From SIAQ01 sp964484265 (GTDB taxonomy: Bacteria; Planctomycetota; Planctomycetia; Gemmatales; Gemmataceae), in the NCBI GenBank assembly GCA_964484265.1, contig CAZAFH010000030.1:1-64000 (forward strand): a DNA stretch of 64,000 nucleotides, read 5' to 3'. Below are positions 20,519 to 28,802 of the stretch, one piece after another; within the stretch, counting starts at the first letter, position 1, and every line of letters starts with the position of its first letter. Below the pieces are notes generated by a model. It had not been told where the DNA came from, searched no databases, and saw nothing but the letters and a program-made list of their open reading frames with translations. Position numbers and translations under genes: made by a program.

Positions 20519-21235
20519 TCAGCGGGCAGCAGGGAAAGCAGCTTGCAGGTCGAGCAGCATCTGAAAAACGGCGGCACTCAAGAACACACGCCGGGGTGGC
20601 ATGGCCCCGATCCATTGGCCACGCTCCAGCTTGTACCAGGTTCCGGACTTCGCGCCGACGGTCCAGCGCGAACCGGAGTCATCAACAGCGACGAACGCCG
20701 GCTGCAGCCTGCGATACAAGCGGTTGCCCGCGTCGTTGGTCGTCCGGGCGCAATGCAGGACGCGCGCCAGCGCTTCCATGACGGCGATGGCGACGGTCGT
20801 CTGGCTTTCCGGCTCGCGCGCCGGCGGTTCGGGCGGCAGGTCATCCGACGCATCCACGTGCCGAATCGGTTCCTCGGGCAGCGAGAAAAAGGTACGCGGC
20901 TGCGGCGCGAGAGTCACCACGGGCACGTTCACCGGAATCACGACCGGGGCTTCCTCCTTCTCTTTGGGCGGAGGCGGAGGCGCTTGCAATTTTCGCGCTC
21001 GCAAGATCGACATGAAAAAGCCGGCGGCCAGAATCGATACGACGATCGCTCCGACGGCGACTACCGTTCGCCCAGTCGGCTTGACGGCGCTGGGACCTTG
21101 CCGAGTAATCGGGGCACGCTTGCCGCCGCCGCGTTCTTGCCCTTCAACGGATTCGGACGCCAGTAGGACGGCTCCGAAGAGGAAAGCCATCAGGGCGCCG
21201 CGTCGATATGCTGCGATCTTGTTGTGCGGACCCAT
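20519..21235 (-). CDS. Hypothetical membrane-anchored protein (238 aa)
   Basis: Not recognised. The N-terminus has a signal-like segment (ALMAFLFGAVLLASESVEG), then a second hydrophobic helix (TVVAVGAIVVSILAAGFFMSIL). A proline-rich stretch (APPPPPKEKEEAPVVIP) follows, and a soluble C-terminal domain containing SGSRWTVGAKSGTWYKLERGQWIGAMPPRR. The ATG at 21235 is preceded by AGGAG. Directly upstream of that site lies a seven-unit trinucleotide repeat, which could affect expression. Downstream it is linked to the membrane protein gene at 20502. Confidence 0.65.
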   Translation of the reverse strand: MGPHNKIAAYRRGALMAFLFGAVLLASESVEGQERGGGKRAPITRQGPSAVKPTGRTVVAVGAIVVSILAAGFFMSILRARKLQAPPPPPKEKEEAPVVIPVNVPVVTLAPQPRTFFSLPEEPIRHVDASDDLPPEPPAREPESQTTVAIAVMEALARVLHCARTTNDAGNRLYRRLQPAFVAVDDSGSRWTVGAKSGTWYKLERGQWIGAMPPRRVFLSAAVFQMLLDLQAAFPAAR

Positions 21236-21250
21236 GGCTCGGCTCCTGAC

Positions 21251-21273
21251 ACTACTACTACTACTACTACTAC
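21251..21273. repeat. Trinucleotide microsatellite (ACT)7AC in a 5' leader
   Basis: Seven uninterrupted ACT units plus AC (AGT units on the coding strand). It begins 15 bp upstream of the ATG at 21235 and abuts the AGGAG site. It would lie in the leader or core promoter of the 238-aa gene. Confidence 0.85.
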
Positions 21274-21420
21274 GCTAGCGGTTTATCAGTCGTTACTAAT
21301 GCTTAAAAAGCAATAGACGCTCTCCTCAGGTCCGCCATCACTTTCGGCGGGTCGCATTGGTAGAGGGGAGAAAATGCACAACCAATAACCATAAATCGTG
21401 TTTCAGGTATGATTTCTCCG

Positions 21421-22824
21421 TCAAACAATCGGTCGAACGACGTGTCCGCGGGAAACGGGAATGGGACGACCGAGCGTATCGTGAACGTCGGTGCCCGGAT
21501 CGATTCCGAGCAGATGCAGGATGGTGGCATTGAGGTCTTGCGGCAGGACCTGCCCATCGCGCGGGTAGGCGCCGATGCGGTCCGACGAGCCATGCACGAC
21601 GCCCGCGCGAACACCGCCGCCTGCCAGCGCCAGCGAGAAGACCGAACCCCAGTGATCGCGACCGGCGTTGCCGTTGTGCCTCGGTGTGCGTCCAAATTCG
21701 CCGTGCCAAACGACGAGCGTCTCGTCGAGCATTCCGCGTGCGGCAAGGTCCTCGATGAGCGCGCTGACGGCGCGATCCATCAATGGCATCAGGTGCGTGC
21801 TCAGCGATTGGGCATTCGCGTTGTGCGTATCCCACCCGCCCTGGTTGGGCAGGTTCGGCCCCATTCGCGTCCAGTTGATTTGCACGAGCGAGATGCCCGA
21901 TTCGACCAGTCGCCGTGCGAGCAACAGGCTCTGTGCGTAGCGCGAGCGGCCATAGCGGTCGCGCATCGACGCCGGTTCATTGGCGAGGTCGAACGCTTGC
22001 CGAACGCTGCTCGTGCGCATCATGTCGAGAGCTTGATGGAACTGATGGTTGTAATTCGCAACTGCGGCTGACCGATTGAGCGTATCGAGGTGCCGATTGA
22101 CCTGATCGAGCAAAGATCGACGATCGTCAAACCGCAGCGGCGTCAGCTCGTCGGGCATCGCCAGGGCGGGCACCTGAAACGTCGGAGCCGACGGATCGCA
22201 GTGCAACAGCCAGGGATCGGTCGCTCGGCCCAGGAAGCCGGCATCTTGGCCGGGCCAGGGGATGTTGCCATCGTTCCAGATATGCTCGGGCAGTACGACC
22301 GACGCCGGCATTCCGCCGGGACGCGATTTCAGGCGATTGACAAGCGAGGCCAGGCTTGGCCAATTGTTCGGCGCGCCGGGCCGTGCGTTCTCGACATTGG
22401 CGGGAACGTGAGGCACGCCGGTCAGCATGTAATAGCCGCTCGACGAGTGTGCGTTATCGCGCGTTGACATCGCGCGGAGCACTGCGAAATGATGCGCGAG
22501 CGCACCCAGCCGTGGCATCAATTCGCACACTTGCAATCCCGGCACGGAACTCGCGATCGGCCTGAACGGGCCGCGAATCTCCTCCGGAGCATCGGGCTTC
22601 GGGTCCCACGTCTCGTGCTGCGGCGGACCGCCCGTCAATCCGACGAGGATGCACGCCTTGGCCTTGCCGAACGATGACGCACGCGGCGTCGGTGCGGCTT
22701 GAGCCCGCGCCTGATTCAGTGCCGGCAGCGACAAGCCAAGCGTGCCGAGCGCGCCGATGCGCAGCCAATCACGCCGAGTAATCTGATCGCATAACGCCGC
22801 ACCGGAATCGCGGATGGTCAACAT
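21421..22824 (-). CDS. DUF1501 protein, Tat-exported (467 aa)
   Basis: Second DUF1501 family member. The ATG at 22824 has GGGAG about eight bases upstream; the frame extends 13 codons further without support. A Tat signal is present (TRRDWLRIGALGTLGLSLPALNQARAQ). Landmarks are ACILVGLTGGPPQHETWDPKPDAPEEIRG, SSSGYYMLTGVPH, LVVWHGEFGRTPRHNGNAGRDHW and SLALAGGGVRAGVVHGSSDRIGAYP. It belongs to the GGPPQHETWDPKP subgroup, distinct from the other two in this window (SHIDMYDYKP / SQMDLFDYKP). It is transcribed divergently from the DUF1501 gene at 23023 across about 200 bp. Confidence 0.92.
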   Translation of the reverse strand: MLTIRDSGAALCDQITRRDWLRIGALGTLGLSLPALNQARAQAAPTPRASSFGKAKACILVGLTGGPPQHETWDPKPDAPEEIRGPFRPIASSVPGLQVCELMPRLGALAHHFAVLRAMSTRDNAHSSSGYYMLTGVPHVPANVENARPGAPNNWPSLASLVNRLKSRPGGMPASVVLPEHIWNDGNIPWPGQDAGFLGRATDPWLLHCDPSAPTFQVPALAMPDELTPLRFDDRRSLLDQVNRHLDTLNRSAAVANYNHQFHQALDMMRTSSVRQAFDLANEPASMRDRYGRSRYAQSLLLARRLVESGISLVQINWTRMGPNLPNQGGWDTHNANAQSLSTHLMPLMDRAVSALIEDLAARGMLDETLVVWHGEFGRTPRHNGNAGRDHWGSVFSLALAGGGVRAGVVHGSSDRIGAYPRDGQVLPQDLNATILHLLGIDPGTDVHDTLGRPIPVSRGHVVRPIV

Positions 22825-23022
22825 GAAAAGGCTCCCGAAGGTAGGATGAAATGATTGTAACAAGTTGCTTCACTTGCGGGTAAGTGGAAATCGGAAAAAA
22901 TCGGAATGCCTCGGACCCGGCGACGTCGAGCTGATTCGCGATTTCGTCGTTTTCAAAATGGCTCCGTCGTGATAGGATCAACTTCGCACACCCATTGATC
23001 CAAGCAACACGAGGCATCGGCC

Positions 23023-24459
23023 ATGATAGCGCCAATTCCAAATCACCATTGCCTGCAATCCCGCCGTTATTTTCTTCAGAGATCGGGCGTCAGCCTCGGC
23101 GCCGCCGCGCTCGCGGGGTTGCTGCAGGGCGACGCGTCGGGGCAGGCCACGGAGATTCCGCACTTCACGCCGAGGGCGAAGCGTGTCATCTATCTGTTTC
23201 AATCGGGTGCGCCGTCGCAGATGGACCTTTTCGATTACAAGCCGCGACTGCGTTCCATGTTCGGCCAGGACCTGCCTGATTCGGTCCGGCGCGGGCAACG
23301 CCTGACCGGCATGACGGCGACGCAGGAACGCTTCCCAATCGCGCCATCGATGTACCGCTTCGCCCGGCATGGCCGATCCGGCCAGACGATCAGCGAGTTG
23401 ATGCCTCACATTGCGAGCGTCGCGGATGACCTTTGCTTCATCAAGTCGATGCACACGGAAGCGATCAATCACGATCCCGCGATCACGTTTTTCCAGAGCG
23501 GCGCGCAACTCGCGGGCAGGCCGAGCATGGGTGCCTGGCTGGCGTATGGCCTGGGCAGCGAGAACCGCGATCTGCCGGCGTTTGTTGTCATGATCTCGCA
23601 AGGTTCGGGCAACCCCGCCGACCAGCCGCTATACGACCGCCTGTGGGGTAGCGGGTTTCTGCCTTCGCAATACCAGGGCGTCAAGTTCCGCTCGACGGGC
23701 GATCCTGTGCTGTTTCTCTCGAATCCCGCAGGCATCGATCCCGCCACGCGCCGACGCATGCTCGACGATCTCGCCCGGCTCAATCAGCTTCGGCTCGAAC
23801 AGTCCGGCGATCCTGAAATTCGCACGCGCATCGCCCAGTACGAGCTCGCGTTTCGCATGCAGACTGCCGTGCCCGAACTTACCGACATCTCGCGCGAACC
23901 ACGCCACGTGCTCGATATGTACGGTCCCGAAGTCCGCACGCCCGGCAGCTACGCCTACAATTGCCTGCTCGCGCGTCGCCTGTCCGAGCGCGGCGTGCGC
24001 TTCGTGCAACTCTTCCATCGCGGCTGGGATCAACACGTCAACTTGCCAAGACAGATCACCGGCCAGGCACGCGACACCGATCAGCCCTCGGCGGCGCTCC
24101 TCAAAGACCTGAAAATGCGCGGCCTGCTGGACGACACGCTCGTCATCTGGGGCGGCGAGTTTGGCCGAACCGTCTACTGCCAGGGCACGCTGACGCACGA
24201 CAACTATGGCCGCGACCATCACCCGCGCTGCTTCACGTTTTGGCTCGCGGGCGGCGGCGTAAAGCCCGGCTTCAGCTTCGGCCAAACCGACGACTTCAGC
24301 TACAACATTGACGAGAACCCGGTCCACGTTCACGACCTGCACGCGACAATGCTGCACTGCCTGGGCATCGACCATCGCCGATTGACGTATCGCTACCAGG
24401 GCCGAAACCATCGTCTGACGGATGTGCACGGGAATGTGGTGGAGGAAGTGCTGCGTTAA
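23023..24459 (+). CDS. DUF1501 protein, Tat-exported (478 aa)
   Basis: Third DUF1501 gene, closely paralogous to the one at 17486. The Tat signal is SRRYFLQRSGVSLGAAALAGLLQ. The same segments appear in order: VIYLFQSGAPSQMDLFDYKP, GAQLAGRPSMGAWLAYGLGSEN, LVIWGGEFGRTVYCQGTLT and DHHPRCFTFWLAGGGVKPGFSFG. No DUF1549/1553 gene is adjacent here, so its partner must be elsewhere or may be shared. Downstream, 41 bp separate it from the antitoxin-like gene, but that gene has its own strong ribosome-binding site. Confidence 0.92.
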   Translation: MIAPIPNHHCLQSRRYFLQRSGVSLGAAALAGLLQGDASGQATEIPHFTPRAKRVIYLFQSGAPSQMDLFDYKPRLRSMFGQDLPDSVRRGQRLTGMTATQERFPIAPSMYRFARHGRSGQTISELMPHIASVADDLCFIKSMHTEAINHDPAITFFQSGAQLAGRPSMGAWLAYGLGSENRDLPAFVVMISQGSGNPADQPLYDRLWGSGFLPSQYQGVKFRSTGDPVLFLSNPAGIDPATRRRMLDDLARLNQLRLEQSGDPEIRTRIAQYELAFRMQTAVPELTDISREPRHVLDMYGPEVRTPGSYAYNCLLARRLSERGVRFVQLFHRGWDQHVNLPRQITGQARDTDQPSAALLKDLKMRGLLDDTLVIWGGEFGRTVYCQGTLTHDNYGRDHHPRCFTFWLAGGGVKPGFSFGQTDDFSYNIDENPVHVHDLHATMLHCLGIDHRRLTYRYQGRNHRLTDVHGNVVEEVLR

Positions 24460-24500
24460 TGGCGAGCCTGGAGCACAAGATCATTACAAGGAGATAATCC

Positions 24501-24854
24501 ATGTCCGCAACCAAGTCGATTTCCGCAACGAAGGCCCGAAAAGGTGCAATGGATCAGAACGGCGTGATCGAATTCGGCGACGTGTTGACGCTCAGCGAAA
24601 CCGCTGCCTACCTGCGCGTGGACGAAGGCGATATTCTCAATCTCGTTCATTCAAACGAGCTATTCGGCAAGCAAATCGGCGATCAATGGCGTTTCCTGAA
24701 ATCCGCCTTACAAGAATGGCTAAGCAAAAAGCCAAACGGATCGAGTAAACAAGCGTTCCTAAACATCGCAGGCAAATTCAAGGAGGACCCTTATCTCGAA
24801 GAAATTGTCCGTGAAGCGTACCGTAGTCGCGGCCGGCTAATGATGGAGGAGTGA
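24501..24854 (+). CDS. Excisionase/MerR-type HTH protein, probable VapB-like antitoxin (117 aa)
   Basis: The centre (residues ~29-75; LTLSETAAYLRVDEGDILNLV then QIGDQWRFLKSALQEWL) is a helix_turn_helix_17/excisionase-type winged helix, which reads DNA. The C-terminal ~35 residues (FLNIAGKFKEDPYLEEIVREAYRSRGR) are a likely toxin-wrapping helix. Its TGA overlaps a GTG and is 2 nt before the ATG of a PIN-domain gene, the usual antitoxin-toxin order. AAGGAG lies 7 nt upstream of the ATG. I infer autoregulation from the DNA-binding domain. It could alternatively be a stand-alone regulator. Confidence 0.75.
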   Translation: MSATKSISATKARKGAMDQNGVIEFGDVLTLSETAAYLRVDEGDILNLVHSNELFGKQIGDQWRFLKSALQEWLSKKPNGSSKQAFLNIAGKFKEDPYLEEIVREAYRSRGRLMMEE

Positions 24855-24856
24855 AG

Positions 24857-25270
24857 ATGAACCTGCTCGACACCGATACCCTGACGTTGTTGATGGCAGG
24901 CCAGGAACGCCTTCTCCGCAACGTCGAGAAAGCAAACGGAGTAGCAATTTCCATCGTGACCAGAATTGAAATCCTCCGCGGGCGATTTGACACAGTACTG
25001 AAAGCCGCTGATTCTACAGAACTCCTTCGAGCCCAGCACTGGCTGCGCCGAAATGAAGAATTCATGAGCGATCTCGATTTGGTTTTCTTTGACACCCGTG
25101 CGGGCGCCGAATTCGACAAGTTGCGGAAGAATTCCAAGGTAAAACGAATCGGCCGCGCAGACTTGCTGATTGCCTCCATTGCGTTGGCCAGCGGCGCCAC
25201 ACTAGTCACGCGGAACGTCAAACACTTTCGATTGGTGCCAAACCTGAAGCTGGAAAACTGGGCTGACTAG
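24857..25270 (+). CDS. PIN-domain ribonuclease, VapC-like toxin (137 aa)
   Basis: PIN-fold endoribonuclease. Candidate metal-binding acids are D5 (NLLDTDTL), E38 (IVTRIEILRG) and D102 (IGRADLLIASIAL), with TLVTRNVKHF at the usual fourth-residue position. Family length is normal. The ATG at 24857 has GGAGGA six bases upstream; a GTG at 24851 overlapping the antitoxin stop is a possible alternative. It is coupled to the HTH gene, and the pair forms a probable type II toxin-antitoxin module. The RNA target cannot be inferred. Confidence 0.83.
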   Translation: MNLLDTDTLTLLMAGQERLLRNVEKANGVAISIVTRIEILRGRFDTVLKAADSTELLRAQHWLRRNEEFMSDLDLVFFDTRAGAEFDKLRKNSKVKRIGRADLLIASIALASGATLVTRNVKHFRLVPNLKLENWAD

Positions 25271-25429
25271 GTCGATTCGGATCACTGGCTTATTCCCACC
25301 ACAACTACCTGAAGGACGACTCGCGGGGTATCTTTTTCTTTATCGCTCTGTGAAGAGATAGTCCCTCGTTGCGCGGGCAATAATTTACCACAGCGCCGGC
25401 CATGAGCGTTCTTGCAAGGGTGATTACCC

Positions 25430-26272
25430 ATGAAACTACTTCGCATAGGCCTCGCGCAATGTCGGCAGACGGATTGTTTCGCGGACAACGAACGGACGAT
25501 CTTTCGGTTTGTCGACGAGGCTTCGCGGGCCGGCGTGCAGATCGTTTGCTTCCCCGAGACGCAGACCGTCGGCTACCGCGTCGATATCGCCACTCCCGAT
25601 ACGCTTGTCGAGCCAGGGAAACTCGACGATCTGCACCATCGCGTCGCCCAGCGCTGCGGCCAACTCGGCCTGGCGTGTATCCTCGGCACCGAAGTGCCTC
25701 GCGTGGACGGCGAGAAGCCCCACAATTCGGCTCTGGTGATTTCGCCCACGGGAACGATGCTTGGCGTGCATCACAAGACCAAGCTCACGCCGCTCGATGC
25801 GATCGCGTATTCGCCGGGTAATAGCTTCGAGACGTTTGACCTTTTCGGCGTCAAGGTCGGCGTCGTCATCTGTTTCGAGGGTTTTCGATTTCCGGAGACG
25901 ACGCGCGAATGTGTTCGCCAGGGCGCCCAGATCGTCTTTCATCCGCAGAACAACACGACTCGGCCCAACGACTGGAAGATCCCGATTCACCACGCGATGA
26001 TCGTGACGCGGGCCGCCGAGAACACGATCTGGTTCGCCTCGTGCAATCTGTGCCATCCGGAGCATCAAAATTGCTGTTCGATGGTCGTCGCGCCGGATGG
26101 CCGAATTCACGCGCAGGCAGAGTTAAAAGTCGAACAACTGCTCGTATCCGACATCGATATCGATCTGGCGACGCAGGCGATGTTCAAATTCGACACGGAC
26201 GGCTGCGCCCAGGTGCTGTTTGCCAACACGGTTGCAAAGAACGAATACGCGGATCGATCGCATTCTTCTTGA
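25430..26272 (+). CDS. Carbon-nitrogen hydrolase, nitrilase superfamily (280 aa)
   Basis: Amidase/nitrilase-fold enzyme hydrolysing an amide or nitrile. The catalytic triad is visible: E43 in CFPETQ, K116 in HHKTKL and C148 in GVVICFEGFRFPE. It is a single-domain cytosolic enzyme with no extra domains. The branch (N-carbamoylputrescine amidase, omega-amidase or other) cannot be set from the sequence alone. It ends 13 bp before the DUF4838 gene, so it is probably the first gene of a three-gene transcript. Confidence 0.87.
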   Translation: MKLLRIGLAQCRQTDCFADNERTIFRFVDEASRAGVQIVCFPETQTVGYRVDIATPDTLVEPGKLDDLHHRVAQRCGQLGLACILGTEVPRVDGEKPHNSALVISPTGTMLGVHHKTKLTPLDAIAYSPGNSFETFDLFGVKVGVVICFEGFRFPETTRECVRQGAQIVFHPQNNTTRPNDWKIPIHHAMIVTRAAENTIWFASCNLCHPEHQNCCSMVVAPDGRIHAQAELKVEQLLVSDIDIDLATQAMFKFDTDGCAQVLFANTVAKNEYADRSHSS

Positions 26273-26285
26273 CCACGGAGCCGAC

Positions 26286-28778
26286 ATGAAGCGTTTCTTA
26301 ATCGTGTGTTTCCTCGGTTGTTTGTTTGCGACATCGGCCCGCGCCGACACGCTCATGCTCGCCCGGGACGGCAAGGCGCTTGAGCCGATCATTATCTCGC
26401 CGAAAGCGTCGGACGCGACGAAGGCGGTCGCCAGGGAACTCGGCGACTACCTGGCGCGGATCACCGGCGCGAAATTCGACGTGCAAGCCGGCGATGGATC
26501 GCGCGGCATCGTGCTCGGCACGCTCGCGGAGTTCCCGCAGTCGGCGCTTGTCAAGCCGCTCGAAATCAGAAACATCTATGAAGGCAAGGAAGCATTCGCG
26601 ATACGCACCGAAAAGAACCGCCTGCTCCTCATCGGCGCGACCGATCTCGGCGCCTCGCATGCCGCGTTTCGATTGCTCGAACATCTCGGCTGCCGATGGT
26701 TTTTCCCAGCTCAGGAATGGGAGGTCGTGCCGACGCAGAAAAACCTGAGCGTATCGCTCGACGAGACCGATCGGCCTCGCATTCTCGCTCGGCGCATCTG
26801 GTATGGCTATGGCTCCTTCTCCGACAAAGGGCATCCGCGCGGCGGGAGCACGCAGAAGGATTATCAGGCCTGGGCTCGGCACAATCGCATGGCGGGCTCG
26901 TTCACCGTTCACGCGGGACATGCCTGGCAATCGATCATCGCCGAAAACAAGAAAGCCTTTGCCGAGCATCCCGAGTATCTGGCGCTCGTGAACGGCAAGC
27001 GGCAGGGGCCTCAACTTTGCGTCAGCAATCCCGAAGTCAAACGCCTGGCGACCGAGTGGGCGTTCAAGCAACTCGAAAAAAACCCGACGCGCGAGATGGT
27101 ATCGATGGAATGCTCCGACGGTCGAGGGCATTGCGAATGCCCCGAATGCCAAAAGCTCGGCAGCGTGTCCAATCGCGTCTTCGGTCTGGCGAATCATGTC
27201 GCGCGCGAAGTCGGCAAGAAATACCCTGGCAAGCTTGTCGGCTGTCTCGCCTACAGCGATCACAGCGAACCGCCCACGTTCGAGCTTGAGCCAAACGTCT
27301 ACATGCAACTCACCGCGGGCTTCAACTACGGCAAATATTCGCATCAGGAACTGGTTGAGCTTTGGCCAAAGAAATGCAGCAAGCTCGGTTTCTACGAATA
27401 CTACTCCGTCTGGCTCTGGGATTTCGACAAGCTCCCCGGAGGCAACGGCGCGAATCTCACCCGTACCAAAATCATGATCGATCGCTACGCCAAGGCCGGC
27501 GCAACCAGCTACGACGCCGAGAGCGGCAACAACTGGGGCGTGCATGGCCGGGGCTACTACATCGCCAACAAGCTGCTGTGGAATCCCGACGCCGACGTCA
27601 ACGCTCTGCTCGCCGATTTCTACGACAAAGCGTTCGGCCCCGCTGCCGCCCCGATGAAGCGCTATTACGAACGTGTCGCGCCGGACGAAAAGCCGATCGT
27701 CAGCCGCGGCCTGATCGGCGAGGCGTTTCGCGATATAGCCGAGGCCGCCCGACTCGCGCAGGGTCGGCCCGATGTGTTGGCACGCATCGATCCGCTCAAG
27801 CACTACCTTCGCTATGTGCATCTGCGCTGGCAACTCGACCACGAAAAGGACAAAGCCAAACAAAAAGAGCTGACGGTGGAGACGCTCACGCTCGCTTACC
27901 GAACCCGCTACGAGTACATGAACCACTGGGCGGCCATGAAGCAAACGTTCGCCAGCAGCGCAGCCAAGAAATTCGACGAGCCGACCTGGAACCCGAAGGA
28001 GAAGTCGGTGAAGCCGTGGATCGTCGAAAGGTCAGTCACGCGCGAGGAGACCGAGGCATGGTTTCGCGCCGGGCTTGAGTACTTCAAACCCACTCCGGTG
28101 ACCGAGGTCAAGTTCTCCAGCGATCTGGTGCGGCCTGGCTTTACCAGCGCCAAGCCTGCCGTCAGCCAGCAGACCTATCAGAACGCGGCGACATATGCCA
28201 TTCATAGCAGTGCGGGGGAGCCGCTCGAACTCGAATTCACGGCAGGCATCATCGTCCACTACCGCGATAGGCCGGCTGCGATTTGGACGCTGACCGACCC
28301 ATCCGGCAAGTCAATCGCATCCGGGAAGTTGCCGCTCGACGGCGAAGCCCACAAGCTCAGCATCAAGGTCCCGAAGGCCGGCACGTACATCTTCGAAGGC
28401 AAGACCTCCGCCGGCTGGCGCGTCAAGGCCCAGCCCGGACGTTCGATGTCGCTGCTCAACGTGCGCGGGCAGCGGCTGTTGCACCTTGGCCAAATGCAGG
28501 AGATGTTTTTCTTCGTCCCGAGGGGAACACGCGAGCTGCAATACTTCTGGAGCGGCGGCCCACACAAGGTCCTCGACGCCGATCGCAAGATTATCGGCGA
28601 GGTCAAGAGCAGCGACGAAGTCGTGAACATTCCCGTCCCTGCCGGCAAGGATGGCACGGTCTGGAGCCTGTCGCCGCGAGCGCATGGCCAGCTCTGGTTC
28701 TTCAACGCGCCGAATGTATTGGCCGCCTCGCCCGCCGGTTTGTTGTTGCCGCGCGAACTGGTCGTTACGGGCAAGTAG
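26286..28778 (+). CDS. Exported DUF4838 protein, glycoside-hydrolase-like (830 aa)
   Basis: The start is ATG 26286, with GGAG five bases upstream, giving a clear signal peptide (FLIVCFLGCLFATSARA). The N-terminal ~30-140 resembles the alpha-glucuronidase N-domain (VARELGDYLARITGAKFDV, GIVLGT, HAAFRLLEHLGCRWFFP). DUF4838 follows (~180-500) with CSDGRGHCECPECQKLG and VGCLAYSDHSEPP. The C-terminal ~580-830 is beta-rich, with LELEFTAGIIVHYRD and IFEGKTSAGWRVKA, probably carbohydrate-binding modules. It likely acts outside the cytoplasm on a polysaccharide; catalysis by DUF4838 is not established. It lies between the nitrilase and esterase genes. Confidence 0.88.
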   Translation: MKRFLIVCFLGCLFATSARADTLMLARDGKALEPIIISPKASDATKAVARELGDYLARITGAKFDVQAGDGSRGIVLGTLAEFPQSALVKPLEIRNIYEGKEAFAIRTEKNRLLLIGATDLGASHAAFRLLEHLGCRWFFPAQEWEVVPTQKNLSVSLDETDRPRILARRIWYGYGSFSDKGHPRGGSTQKDYQAWARHNRMAGSFTVHAGHAWQSIIAENKKAFAEHPEYLALVNGKRQGPQLCVSNPEVKRLATEWAFKQLEKNPTREMVSMECSDGRGHCECPECQKLGSVSNRVFGLANHVAREVGKKYPGKLVGCLAYSDHSEPPTFELEPNVYMQLTAGFNYGKYSHQELVELWPKKCSKLGFYEYYSVWLWDFDKLPGGNGANLTRTKIMIDRYAKAGATSYDAESGNNWGVHGRGYYIANKLLWNPDADVNALLADFYDKAFGPAAAPMKRYYERVAPDEKPIVSRGLIGEAFRDIAEAARLAQGRPDVLARIDPLKHYLRYVHLRWQLDHEKDKAKQKELTVETLTLAYRTRYEYMNHWAAMKQTFASSAAKKFDEPTWNPKEKSVKPWIVERSVTREETEAWFRAGLEYFKPTPVTEVKFSSDLVRPGFTSAKPAVSQQTYQNAATYAIHSSAGEPLELEFTAGIIVHYRDRPAAIWTLTDPSGKSIASGKLPLDGEAHKLSIKVPKAGTYIFEGKTSAGWRVKAQPGRSMSLLNVRGQRLLHLGQMQEMFFFVPRGTRELQYFWSGGPHKVLDADRKIIGEVKSSDEVVNIPVPAGKDGTVWSLSPRAHGQLWFFNAPNVLAASPAGLLLPRELVVTGK

Positions 28779-28802
28779 GCAAGTCCCCTATCGGAGATAT
28801 TG

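Noticed and set aside
26298..27944. 548-codon minus-strand frame over DUF4838
   Set aside because: DUF4838 motifs and a signal peptide are on the plus strand.
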